Under the pieces are notes generated by a model. The model was not told the origin of the DNA. It was given only the letters and a program-made list of their open reading frames with translations, and searched no databases. Shown one piece after another: positions 38,471 through 50,442 of a stretch of DNA of 64,000 bases; position 1 is the stretch's first letter; the number at the start of each line of letters is the position of its first letter. This DNA is from Chamaelirium japonicum. Lineage: Eukaryota; Streptophyta; Magnoliopsida; Liliales; Melanthiaceae. A program made the translations under genes and the position numbers. Location: positions 868,001 through 932,000 of the forward strand of contig CANTAL010000104.1 of NCBI GenBank assembly GCA_947650365.1. The letters run 5' to 3'.

Positions 38471-39120
38471 TGATCACCTATAATTCACATTTGCTTTCAC
38501 AAACATTTTAAGTACGGTTAGGTTTGACTAGTAGGGAATCGTCCCCGAAAGGTACGTGGATCCGACTTTTGGACGGTTGCGACTCAATGGGCAAGTGGGG
38601 CCCCTAAGTCTTCGAGGGTCCCCCACTGGATTTCAATGGTATGAATAGATGGGTCTCTGGATTCGGGATCCGGTGTCGTCAGTTTCACGGCAATCGGAAT
38701 TCGGACCATAAAGTTACGATCAAACCGCGATCGGTTGAACTGGGTCCCACGTAAGTGCATTTTGGTAATTAATTATTTTTTTAAATAAACCTATCGTAAA
38801 CAGGTAGGTCTCTTCGAAATGGTTCCGTTGCCGCCAGTTTCGCTGAATTCCGACTCCGGACACCGAAATGGCGGCCCAACCAAGGTCAGCGGGTTCAACG
38901 GTCTGGTTCAAGTGAAGCGGACTGGGTTCACTATACAGTCTGAACCAGACCGGATTAACTATATAGTTGGGTCAGATTTCAGAGGATAAATGGGTCGGGT
39001 CGGGTCTGTCACTTAAGTGGGCCATTCATAGCATATACATATATATTTTTCAAACTTAATTTACTAATAAGCTCTTAAAAGTCATATCATTTCCTAATGG
39101 TGCCCCCCTCCCTCTCACTG
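38471..39120 (-). other. Middle part of the gypsy-type LTR
   Basis: This stretch has repeated motifs such as GTCAGTTTCACGGCAATCGG and GCCAGTTTCGCTGAATTCCG near 38676 and 38835, and an AT-rich TATATATTT run at 39040-39050 that could be a TATA box on the minus strand. The imperfect hairpin CACTGTAACAGTG is at 39116-39128. No gene is seen. Confidence 0.45.
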
Positions 39121-40068
39121 TAACAGTGGACGTTGGGGGAGGGGTTGCTCTACCCCGGTGCCGTTTCGTTGGCGGCAATCCGAAGGGAGCATAGAGGAGA
39201 CCCACATAGTTGTAACGGTCCGATTTACAGCGGCCCGGACTCTAGCCGGCGAGCTTCGTGGTCCAAGACCACCACAAGGATGGCTCGGGTTGGATTACGG
39301 CCGCCTCGTCGTCGGCCGGGGAGGTTTACATACAAAGGAGGGCCGTACGGATAAAAAGGGATCACGGGGTGCGGAGTACCCGGCCGGGGTGGCCGGTCGT
39401 GGTGCACGGAAGAAAACAAAAAGGAGGAGGTGTAGGGGCTTGCCTCGGTTGTAGGGGAGGAGTTGGGGCTGTCGGTGCGTCACGCCGAGGAGGAGGTGGT
39501 GGCGGGGTTGTGCCGTCGCCGGGGAGGAGGAGCCGCCACTGCAGCCACCGTGTGACTCCCTCTCCTCTCCTTCTTCTTCTTCCTTTCTCCTCTGATTTCT
39601 CTCTTTCTCTTTTCTCTTCTCTCTTTTCCTCTCTTTCTCTCTTTCTTCTCTCTTTTCCTCTCTCTCTCTCTCTTTTCGGCTGACCTGAAATGGGGGGAGG
39701 GGCTTGCCGGGGTCGCCGACACCACTGCGACGGAGGAAGAGGCCGGATTCTCTACCGGTGCCGTCGCCGGCGTTGTCACCACCGCCGTCACCGCCGCCGC
39801 TTGCTGCTGCTCCGCCTCCCCCTTTCTTCTCCTCTCTCTCTTTCTTCTGGTTTCCCGAAGTGGGGGTGGGGTTCGGTTTAAAGGGTGAGGGTGAGAGGGC
39901 TTGGTTTTCAATGGTTTGGGGAGATAGGTGACGGGCTGATGGGAGGGGGCCGGGTTTGGTGGATCTGGTCCCCTCTCCTCTATCTCTCCCTCCATTTATC
40001 TCCATTCCATCTCGCTCTCTCCATTTAGCATCTCAAGGTGGGATCAGCTAGCCAAGTGGAATAGGCTC
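39121..40068. other. GC-rich and CT-rich low-complexity stretch
   Basis: GC-rich triplet-like sequence (GCCGCC, GGAGGA) surrounds a CT-rich tract at about 39550-39680. This composition keeps several frames open on both strands at once, and none has a recognisable domain. It may be the 5' part of the LTR or captured plant sequence. 40028-40068 links it to the Cassandra fragment without a visible duplication. Confidence 0.4.
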
Positions 40069-40346
40069 AAGACGCATTCTAGGTGGTTCGATGGTAACCA
40101 TGCTAGTGCAAAACCTTGAGGTTGAGGGTTCAAGTACCCAAGAGACCAATAGAGGACAATATCTTGTGTTTGGGGGCTCACCACCTTTCCTGCCAAGACG
40201 CGTTTTAAAGCCGTGCGCCGCTACGGAATTCGTAAGAACTCCGTAGTTAATCGTGCTCGGACGAGAGTAGTACTAGGATGGGTGACCACCCTAGGAAGTC
40301 TTCGTGCGGGCACGAGCAAAGCGGACAATATCTTGTGTGTTTGGGA
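40069..40346 (+). mobile_element. Partial Cassandra LTR, Pol III modules only, plus strand
   Basis: The fragment starts at AAGACGCATTCTAGG and holds the tRNA-like module (40079-40139, B box GGTTCAAGTAC), the linking tail and the group-beta 5S-like domain (40213-40313). It runs into TGTTTGGG at 40338-40345, where the sequence turns over into the reversed LTR 5' part. It lacks both LTR ends. Confidence 0.82.
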
Positions 40347-40501
40347 GGGGAAATTATATAAGTAGCTCATGATCTCCTTCTCTCCAGGCGATGTGGGGCT
40401 AACTCATGGCCTTGTACACCTCACCTCACCTCACCTCATCCATCTTGGCATCCCAGCCTCAGGAGTCTTGGCTCTTGGCCTATTGGATCTTGGTCGTCAC
40501 A
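40341..40501 (-). mobile_element. Reversed 5' part of a Cassandra LTR
   Basis: On the minus strand it starts TGTGACGACC at 40501 and continues through the TATA region (40354-40360) to CCCAAACA. It then joins the Pol III modules in the wrong orientation. It is the 3' LTR of the minus element whose internal domain follows. Confidence 0.82.
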
Positions 40502-40582
40502 ATCCACCCCCTTTAGGGCTACACGTCCTCATGTAGGGTTAGACCCCCCCCATTGCGAGGAGAGCCGGCTCTGATACCATTT
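40502..40582 (-). mobile_element. Cassandra internal domain (81 bp), minus
   Basis: The intact primer site TGGTATCAGAGC lies at 40568-40579 on the minus strand. The polypurine tract AAAGGGGGTGGATT is at 40502-40515. Unlike the left copy, the primer site has no mismatch. Confidence 0.88.
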
Positions 40583-41043
40583 TGTAACATCCGCCCCAAA
40601 CACACAAGATATTGTCCGCTTTGCCCGTGCCCGCACGAGAACTTCGCAGGGAGGTCACCCATCCTGGTACTACTCTCGCCCGAGCACGCTTAACTACGGA
40701 GTTCTTACGAATTCCGTAGCGGCGCACGGCTTTAAAACGCGTCTTGGCAGGAAAGGTGGTGAGCCCCCAAACACAAGATATTGTCCTCTATTGGTCTTTT
40801 GGGTACTCGAACCCTCAACCTCAAGGTTTTGCACTAGCATGGTTACCATCGAACCACCTAGAACGCGTCTTCTATGTTTGGGAGGGCAAATTATATAAGT
40901 AGCTCATGATCTCCTTCTCTCCAGGCGATGTGGGACTAACTCATGGCCTTGTACACCTCACCTCACCTCACCTCACCTCATCCATCTTGGCATCCCAGCC
41001 TCAGGAGTCTAGGCTCTTGGCCTATTGGATCTTGGTCGTCACA
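40583..41043 (-). mobile_element. Complete long-form Cassandra LTR (461 bp), minus
   Basis: On the minus strand it runs from TGTGACGACC (41043) to TGTTACA (40583), both ends intact. It carries the tRNA-like module (40801-40861), its tail, and a 5S-like domain at 40627-40727 of group alpha (AGTTAAGCG, GGGCGAGAG, TACCAGG), as in the outer left LTR. Five GGTGA-type repeats occur near 40960-40980, against three or four in the other copies. Confidence 0.88.
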
Positions 41044-41048
41044 CGATC
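41044..41048 (+). repeat. Right 5-bp target-site duplication CGATC
   Basis: CGATC follows the right LTR end and continues CATTCTACTTCATTCG. The same continuation is found at the four empty sites. Confidence 0.82.
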
Positions 41049-44000
41049 CATTCTACTTCATTCGTACTATCTGTTCTAATTCACTCATACGATCCATTCT
41101 AATTCATTCATACAATCCATTCTAATTCATTTGCACGAATATATCCATTCTAATTCCTTCGTACGATCCATTCTAATTCCTTCGTACGATCCATTCTAAT
41201 TCCTTCGTACGATCTATTCTATTTCATTCGTATGATCCATTCTAATTCCTTCATACGATCCATTCTAATTCCTTCGTATCCATTCTAATTCACTCATACG
41301 ATCCATTCTAATTCATTCGTACGATCCATTCTAATTCATTCATATAATCCATTCTAATTCATTCGCACGAATGTATCCATTCTAATCCATTCGTACGATC
41401 CATTCTAATTCATTCGCATGAATGTAACCATTCTAATTCATTCATTTGATCCATTCTAATTTATTCGTACGATCCATTCTAATTCATTCGTACGATCCAT
41501 TCTAATTCATTCGCACGAATGTATCCATTCTAGTTCATTCGTACGATCCATTCTAATTCATTCGTACGATCCATTCTAATTCATTCGCACGATCCATTCT
41601 AATTCATTCGTACGATCCATTCTAATTCATTCGCACAAATGTATCCATTCTAATTCATTCGTACGATCCATTCTAATTCATTCGCACGATCCATTCTAAT
41701 TCATTCGTACGATCCATTCTAATTCATTCGCACGATCTGTTCTTATTCATTCGCACAATCCATTCTAATTCATTCGCACGAATGTATCCATTCTAATTCA
41801 TTCGTACGATCTATTCTAATTCATTCGTACGATCCATTCTAATTCATTCGTATGATCCATTCTAATTAATTCGTATGATCCATTCTAATTCATTCGTACG
41901 ATCCATTCTAATTCATTCATACAATCCATTCTAATTCATTCGCACGAATGTATCCATTCTAATTAATTCGTACGATCCATTCTAATTCATTCGTATGATC
42001 TATTCTTATTCATTCGCACGATCCAGTCTAATTGATTCGCACGATCCATTCTAATTCATTCGCACGAATGTATCCATTCTAATTCATTCGTACGATCCAT
42101 TCTAATTCATTAATATGATTCATTCTAATTCATTCGTACGATCCATTCTAATTCATATGCACAATGGTATCCATTCTAATCCATTCGTAGTGTGAAAGAA
42201 TTAGAATGAATTAGAATAGATCGTACGAATGAATTAGAATGGATTGTGCGAATAAATTAGAATGGACCGTACGAATGAATTAGAATGGATCGTATGAATG
42301 AATTAGAATGGATACATTCGTGCGAATGAATTAGAATGGATCGGACGAATGAATTAGAGTGGATCGTACGAATGAATTAGAATGGATCAAATGAATGAAT
42401 TAGAATGGTTACATTCATGCGAATGAATTAGAATGGATCGTACGAATAGATTAGAATGGATCGTACGAATGAATTAGAATGGATCATACGAATGAGTAAG
42501 AATGAATCGTACGAATGAATTAGAATGGATACATTTGTGCGAATGAATTAGAATGGATCGTACGAATGAATTAGAATGGATCGTATGAATTAATTAGAAT
42601 GGATCGTAGGAATGAATTAGAATGGATCATACGAATGAGTAAGAATGAATCGTACGAATGAATTAGAATGGATACATTTGTGCGAATGAATTAGAATGGA
42701 TCGTACGAATGAATTAGAATGGATCGTATGAATGAATTAGAATGGATCGTGTGAATAAATTCGAATGGATCGTACGAATTCATTCTAATTCATTCATACA
42801 ATCCATTCTAATTCTTTCACACGATCCATTCCAATTCATTCGTACGTTCCATTCTAATTCATTAGGACGATCTATGCTAATTCATTCGTTCGATCAATTC
42901 TAATTCATTAGCACGACCCATTCTAATTCATTCGTACGATCCATTCTAATTCATTCTAACGATCCATTCCAATTCATTCATAGGATCCATTCTAATTCAT
43001 TCATACGATCTATTCTAATTCTTTCGCACGAATGTATTCATTCTAATTCATTCATACGATCCATTCTAATTCATTCGTACGATCCATTCTACTTCATGCG
43101 AATGAATTAGAATGGATCGTACGAATGGATTAGAATGGATCGTACGAATGGATTAGAATGGATACATTCGAGCGAATGAATTAGAATGGATCGTACGAAT
43201 GAATTAGAATGGATCGTACGAATGGATTAGAAAGGATCCAACGAATGGATTAGAATGGATACCTTTGTGCATATGAATTAGAATGGATCGTACGAATGAA
43301 TTAGAATGGATCATATTAATGAATTAGAATGGATCGTACGAATGAATTAGAATGGATACATTCGTGCGAATGAATTTGAATGGATCATGCGAATCAATTA
43401 GACTGGATCGTACGAATGAATTAGAATGGATCATACGAATGAATTAGAATAGATCGTACGAATGAACTAGAATGGATACATTCGTGCGAATGAATTAGAA
43501 TGGATCGTACGAATGAATTAGAATGGATCGTACGAATGAATTAGAATGGATCTTACGAATGAATTAGAATTGATCGTACGAATGCACGATCCATGCTAAT
43601 TCATTCGTTCGATCAATTCTAATTCATTAGCACGATCCATTCTAATTCATTCGTACGATCCATTCTAATTCATTCGCACGATCCATTCTAATTCTTTCGT
43701 ACGATCCATTCTAATTCTTTCACACGATCCATTCTAATTCATTCGTACAATCCATTCTAATTCATTCGCAATCTATTCTAATTCATTCGTACGAATGGAT
43801 ACATTCGTGTGAATGAATTAGAATGGATCGTGTGAAAGAATTAGAATGGATCGTACGAATGAATTAGAATGGATCGTACGAATGAATTAGAATGGTTACA
43901 TTCATGCGAATGAATTAGAATAGATCGTGCGAATGAATTAGAATGGATTCGTACGAATGAATTAGAATGGATACATTCGTGCGAATGAATTAGAATGGAT

Positions 44001-46073
44001 CGTACCAATGAGTAAGAATGGATCGTACGAATGAAATAGAATGGATTGTGCGAATGAATTAGAATGGATCGCACGAATGTATCCATTCTAATTCATTCGT
44101 ACGATCCATTCTAATTCATTCGTACGATCCATTCTAATTCATTCGTACGATCCATTCTAATTCATACGATCCATTCTAATTAATTCGTATGATCCATTCT
44201 AATTCATTCGTACGATCCATTCTAATTCATTCATATAATCCATTCTAATTCATCCGTACGATCCATTCTAATTCACTCATGCGATCTATTCTAATACATT
44301 CATACGATCCATTCTAATTCATTTGCACGAATATATCCATTCTAATTCATTCGTACGATCCATTCTAATTCCTTCGTACGATCCATTCTAATTCATTCGT
44401 ACGATCTATTCTAATTCATTCGTACGATCCATTCTAATTCATTCGTACGAATGAATTAGAATGGATACATTCGTGCGAATGAATTAGAATGGATACATTC
44501 GTGCGAAAGAATTAGAATAGATCGTATGAATGAATTAGAATGGATCCTATGAATGAATTAGAATGGATCGTGCGAATGAATTAGAATGGATCGTACGAAA
44601 GAATTAGAATGGATCGTGCTAATGAATTAGAATTGATCGAACGAATGAATTAGCATGGATCGTGCTAATGAATTAGAATGGATCGTACGAATTAATTAGA
44701 ATGGATCAAATGAATGAATTAGAATGCTTACATTCATGCGAATGAATTAGAATGGATCGTACGAAAGGATTAGAATGGATCGTACGAATGGATTAGAATG
44801 GATACATTCGAGCGAATGAATTAGAATGGATCGTACGAATGAATTAGAATGGATCGTACGAATAAATTAGAATGGATACATTCGTCCGAATGAATTAGAA
44901 TGGATCATACGAATGAGTAAGAATGGATCGTACGAATGAAATAGAATAGATTGTACGAATGAATTAGAATGGATTCGTACGAATGAATTAGAATGGATCG
45001 TACGAATGAATTAGAATGGATCATACGAATTAATTAGAATGGATCGTACGAATGAATTAGAATGGATCGTACGAATGAATTAGAATGGATACATTCGTGC
45101 GAATGAATTAGAATGGATCGGACGAATGAATTAGAATAGATCGTACGAATGAATTAGAATGGATTGTATGAATGAACTAGAATGGATCGTACGAATGAAT
45201 TAGAATGGATCGTATGAATGAATTAGAATGGATCGTACGAATGGATTAGAATGGATTGTACGAATGAATTAGAAAGGATCCTACGAATGAATTAGAATGG
45301 ATCGTGTGAAAGAATTAGAGTGGATTGTATGAATGAATTAGAATGGATCGTATGAATGAATTAGAATGGATCGTGCGAATGAATTAGAATTGATCGAACG
45401 AATGAATTAGCATTGATCGTGCTAATAAATTAGAATGGAACGTACGAATGAATTAGAATGGATCGTGTGAAAGAATTAGAATGGATTGTATGAATGAATT
45501 AGAATGAATTCGTACGATCCATTCGAATTCATTCGCACGATCCATTCTAATTCATTCATACGATCCATTCTAATTCATTCATACAATCCATTCTAATTCT
45601 TTCACACGATCCATTCTAATTCATTCGTAGGATCCATTCTAATTCATTCGTACAATCCATTCTAATCCATTCGTACGATCCATTCTAATTCATTCGTACG
45701 ATCCATTCTAATTCATTCATACAATCCATTCTAATTCATTCGCACGAATGTATCCATTCTAATCCATTCGTACGATCCATTCTAATTCATTCGTAAGATC
45801 AAATTCTAATTCATTCGTACGATCCATTCTAATTCATTCGTACAATCCATTCTAATTCATTCGCACGAATGTATCCATTCTAATTCATTTGTACAATCCA
45901 TTCTATTTCATTCGTACGATCCATTCTTACTCATTTGTATGATCCATTCTAATTCATTCGTACGATCCATTCTAATTCATTCGTACGATCCATTCTAATT
46001 CATTCGCACGATCCATTCTAATTCATTCATACGATCCATTCTAATTCATTCATACGATCCATTCAAATTCATT

Positions 46074-46166
46074 CCTACAATCCATTCTATTTCATTCGCC
46101 CGATCCATTCTAATTCATTCATACGATCCATTCTATTCGAATGGATCATGCGATCCATTCGAATTC
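46074..46166 (+). repeat. 93-bp block with inverted island, copy 3
   Basis: Same order as at 5071, 93 bp. It differs by single bases, for example GAATTCGTTCG just after the island. Confidence 0.85.
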
Positions 46167-46495
46167 GTTCGCACGATCCATTCTAATTCATTCATACGAT
46201 CCATTCTAATTCATTCATACAATGCATTCTAATTCTTTCACACGATCCATTCTAATTCATTCGTACGATCCATTCTAATTCATTCGTACAATCCATTCTA
46301 TTTCATTTGTACGATCCATTCTTACTCATTCGTTTGATCCATTCTAATTCATTCGTACGATCCATTCTAATTAATTTGTACGATCCATTCTAATTCTTTC
46401 ACACGATCCATTCTAATTTATTCGTAGGATCCATTCTAATTCATTCGTACAATCTATTCTAATTCATTCGTACGATCCATTCTAATTCATTCGTA

Positions 46496-46529
46496 CGATC
46501 GTACGAATGAATTAGAATGGATCGTACGG
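46496..46529 (+). repeat. 34-bp CGATCG switch, copy 3
   Basis: CGATCG at 46496-46501 and CGTACGG ending at 46529. The following units (GGATTGTATGAATG, then a 28-bp unit) are shared with the copy at 48108. Confidence 0.85.
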
Positions 46530-49500
46530 AATGAATTAGAATGGATTGTATGAATGAATTAGAATGGATACATTCGTGCGAATGAATTAGAATGGATCAT
46601 ACGAATGAGTAAGAATGGATCGTACGAATGAAATAGAATGGATTGTTCAAATGAATTAGAATGGATCGTACAAATGAATTAGAATGGATCGTACGAATGA
46701 ATTAGAATAGATCATACGAATGAATTAGAATGGATCGTGTGAAAGAATTAGAATGGATTGTATGAATGAATTTGAATAGATCGTATGAATGAATTAGAAT
46801 GGATCATACGAATGAATTAGAATGGATCGTACGAATGAACTAGAATGGATACATTCGTGCGAATGAATTAGAATGGATCGTACGAATGAATTAGAATGGA
46901 TCTTACGAATGAATCAGAATGGATCGTACGAATGCACGATCCATGCTAATTAATTCGTTCGATCAATTCTAATTCATTAGCACGATCCATTCTAATTCAT
47001 TCGCACGATCCATTCTAATTCATTCGTATGATCCATTCTAATTCTTTCACACGATCCATTCTAATTCATTCGTACGATCCATTCTAATTCATTCGTACGA
47101 TCTATTCTAATTCATTCGTACGGTCCATTCTAATTCATTCGTACGATCCATTCTAATTCCTTCGTACGATCCATTCTAATTCATTCATACAATCTATTCT
47201 AATTCATTCATACAATCCATTCTAATTATTTCACACGATCCATTCTAATTCATTCGTACGATCCATTCTAATTCATTCATACAATCCATTCTAATTCTTT
47301 CACACGATCCATTCTAATTCATTCGTACGTTCCATTCTAATTCATTAGCACGATCCATGCTAATTCATTCGTTCGATCAATTCTAATTCATTAGCACGAT
47401 CCATTCTAATTCATTCGTACGATCTATTCTAATTCTTTTGCACGAATGTATCCATTCTAATTCATTCGCACGAATGTATCCATTCTAATTCATTCGTATG
47501 ATCCATTCTAATTCATTCGTACGATCCATTCTAATTCATTCGTACGATCCATTCTAATTCATTCATACGATCTATTCTAATTTATTCATACAATCCATTC
47601 TAATTCTTTCACACGATCCATTCTAATTCATTCGTACGATGCATTCTAATTCATTCGCACAATCCATTCTATTTCATTCGTACGATCCATTCTTACTCAT
47701 TGGTACGATCCATTCTAATTCATTCGCACGAATGTATCCATTCTAATTCATTCGTACGAATCCATTCTAATTCATTCGTACAATCCATTCTATTTCATTC
47801 GTACGATCCATTCTTACTCATTCGTATGATCCATTCTAATTCATTTGCACGAATGTATCCATTCTAAATCATTCGTACGATCCATTCTAATTCATTCGTA
47901 CGATCCATTCTAAATCATTCGTACAATCCATTCTATTTCATTCGTACGATCAATTCTAATTCATTAGCACGATCCATTCTAATTCATTCATACGATCCAT
48001 TCAAATTCATTCGCACGATCCATTCTAATTCATTCGTGCAATCCATTCTATTTCATTCGTACGATCCATTCTTACTCATTCGTAAGATCCATTCTAATTC
48101 ATTCGTACGATCGTACGAATGAATTAGAATGGATCATACGGAATGAATTAGAATGGATTGTATGAATGAATTAGAATGGATACATTCGTGCGAATAAATT
48201 AGAATGGATCATACGAATGAGTAAGAATGGATCGTACGAATGAGTAAGAATGGATCGTACGAATGAATTAGAATAGATCGTACGAATGAATTAGAATGGA
48301 TCGTACGAATGAATTAAAATGGATACATTCCTGCGAATGAATTAGAATGCATCGGACGAATGAATTAGAATGGATCGTACGAATGAACTAGAATGGATAC
48401 ATTCGTGCGAATGAATTAGAATGGATCGTACGAATGAATTAGAATGGATCGTACGAATGAATTTGAATGGATCTTACGAATGAATTAGAATGGATCGTAC
48501 GAATGAATTAGAATGGATCGTACGAATGAATTAGAATGGATACATTCGTGCGAATGAATTAGAATGGATCAGACGAATGAATTAGAATGGATCGTACGAA
48601 TGAATTAGAATGGATCAAATGAATGAATTAGAATGGTTACATTCATGCGAATGAATTAGAATGGATCGTACGAATGGACTAGAATGGATCATACGAATGG
48701 ATTAGAATGGATACATTCGAGCGAATGAATAAGAATGGATCGTACGAATGAATTAGAATGGATCGTACGAATGCATTAGAATGGATCCTACGAATGGATT
48801 AGAATGGATACCTTTGTGCATATGAATTAGAATGGATCGTACGAATGAATTAGAATGGATCATATTAATGAATTAGAATGGATCGTACGAATGAATTAGA
48901 ATGGATACAATCGTGCGAATGAATTAGAATGGATCGTGCGAATCCATTAGACTGGATCGTGCGAATGAATAAGAGTGGATCATACGAATGAATTAGAATG
49001 GATCATACGAATTAGAATGAATTAGAATGAATCGTATGAATTAGAATGGATCGTACGAATGAATTAGAATGGATCGTACGAATGAATTAGAATGGATCGT
49101 ACAAATGAATTAGAATGGATCGTGCGAATGAATTAGAATGGATCGTACCAATGAGTAAGAATAGATCGTACGAATGAATAGAATGAATCGTATGAATGAA
49201 TTAGAATGGATACATTCGTGTGAATGAATTAGAATGGATCGTATGAATGAATTAGAATAGATTTTGTGAAAGAATTAGAATGGATTAGAATGGATCGTAC
49301 GAATGAATTAGAATGGATACATTCGTGCGAATAAATTAGAAAGGATCGGACGAATGAATTAGAATGGATCGTACGAATGAATTAGAATGGATCGTACGAA
49401 TGAATTAGAATAGATTGTACGAATGAATTAGAATGGATCAAATGAATGAATTAGAATGGTTACATTCATGCGAATGAATTAGAATGGATCGTACGAATGG

Positions 49501-50442
49501 ATTAGAATGGATCGTACGAATGGATTAGAATGGATATATTCGTGCGAATGAATTAGAATGGATCGTACGAATGAATTAGAATGGATCGTACGAATGAATT
49601 AGAACAGATCTTACGAATGAATTAGAATGGATCGTACGAATGAATTAGAATGGATCGTACGATTGAATTAGAATGGATACATTCGTGCGAATGAATTAGA
49701 ATGGATCGGGCGAATGAATTAGAATGGATCGTACGAATGAATTAAAATGGATCAAATGAAAGAATTAGAATGGTTACATTCATGCGAATGAATTAGAATG
49801 GATCGTACGGAATGAATTTGAATGGATTGTATGAATGAATTAGAATGGATACATTCGTGCTAATTCATTCTAATTCATTCTAATTCATTCGTACGATCCA
49901 TTCTAATTCATTCCCACGATCCATTCTAATTTATTCATTCGTACGATCCATTCTAATTCGTTCGTACGATCCATTCTAATTCATTCGCACGAATGTATCC
50001 ATTCTAGTTCATTCGTACGATCCATTCTAATTCATTCGTACGATCCATTCTAATTCATTCGCACGATCCATTCTAATTCATTCGTACGATCAATTCTAAT
50101 TCATTCGCACGAATGTATCGATTCTAATTCATTCATACGATCCATTCTAATTTATTCGTATGATCCATTCTAATTCACTCATACGATCCATTCTAATACA
50201 TTCATACGATCCATTCTAATTCATTTGCACGAATATATCCATTCTAATTCATTCGTACGATCCATTCTAATTCCTTCGTACGTTCCATTCTAATTCATTC
50301 GTACGATCTATTCTAATTCATTCGTACGATCCATTCTAATTCATTCGTACGATCCATTCTAATTCCTTCGTACGATCCATTCTAATTCATTTGTACTATC
50401 CATTCTAATTCATTCGTACAATCTATTCTAATTCATTCGTAC
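46500..50442. repeat. Satellite sub-region 9: four blocks
   Basis: Blocks are - 46500-46933, + 46934-48111, - 48112-49860 and + 49861-50442. The switch GTACGAATGCACGATCCATGC at 46934 repeats the one at 43584. 49857-49885 has three shortened ATTCATTCTA units. Confidence 0.88.
48108..48141 (+). repeat. 34-bp CGATCG switch, copy 4
   Basis: CGATCG at 48108-48113. The extra-G unit reads CATACGG, a CpG transition relative to the other copies. Confidence 0.85.

Larger units (their letters stand above)
35391..40068 (-). mobile_element. Ty3/gypsy-type fragment: leader plus very long LTR
   Basis: On the minus strand this reads from an LTR with the end CCGGGGCGTGACA, through GC, to the primer site TGGTATCAGAGCTTAAGG, then about 600 bp of leader that is cut off at 35391 before any gag. 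The CCGGGGCGTGACA ending plus an iMet primer site is typical of plant Ty3/gypsy elements of the Tekay/Del kind; the clade is inferred, since no protein domain is present. The LTR would be up to about 4 kb, and its outer end is not recognisable. Stretches inside are described separately. Confidence 0.7.
34456..41043. mobile_element. 6.6-kb composite Cassandra-bounded retroelement insertion
   Basis: The insertion begins TGTGACGACC and ends GGTCGTCACA, so both outer ends are LTR starts in inverted orientation, unlike an ordinary LTR element. In order it holds: LTR, internal domain and long LTR in plus; a reversed internal-domain fragment; a 4.7-kb gypsy-type leader and LTR in minus; a plus partial LTR; and a minus LTR 5' part, internal domain and full LTR. 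No gag, pol or other protein gene is visible, so any movement needed enzymes supplied by other elements. Four empty sites in the window support a single 5-bp-duplicating insertion. Two separate insertions followed by deletion of intervening satellite remain possible. Confidence 0.8.
41044..46499. repeat. Satellite sub-region 8: nine orientation blocks
   Basis: Blocks are + 41044-42189, - 42190-42777, + 42778-43096, - 43097-43583, + 43584-43791, - 43792-44071, + 44072-44449, - 44450-45512 and + 45513-46499. The switch at 42189 is abrupt (CCATTCGTAG to TGTGAAAG). The one at 44450 is a palindrome covering a whole unit on each side of GTAC. Confidence 0.88.

Noticed and set aside
39133-40005. Several overlapping open frames of 63-236 codons on both strands
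   Set aside because: GC-rich and CT-rich low-complexity sequence keeps many frames open. The proteins are Arg/Gly/Pro/Glu runs with no domain, and both strands cannot all be coding.
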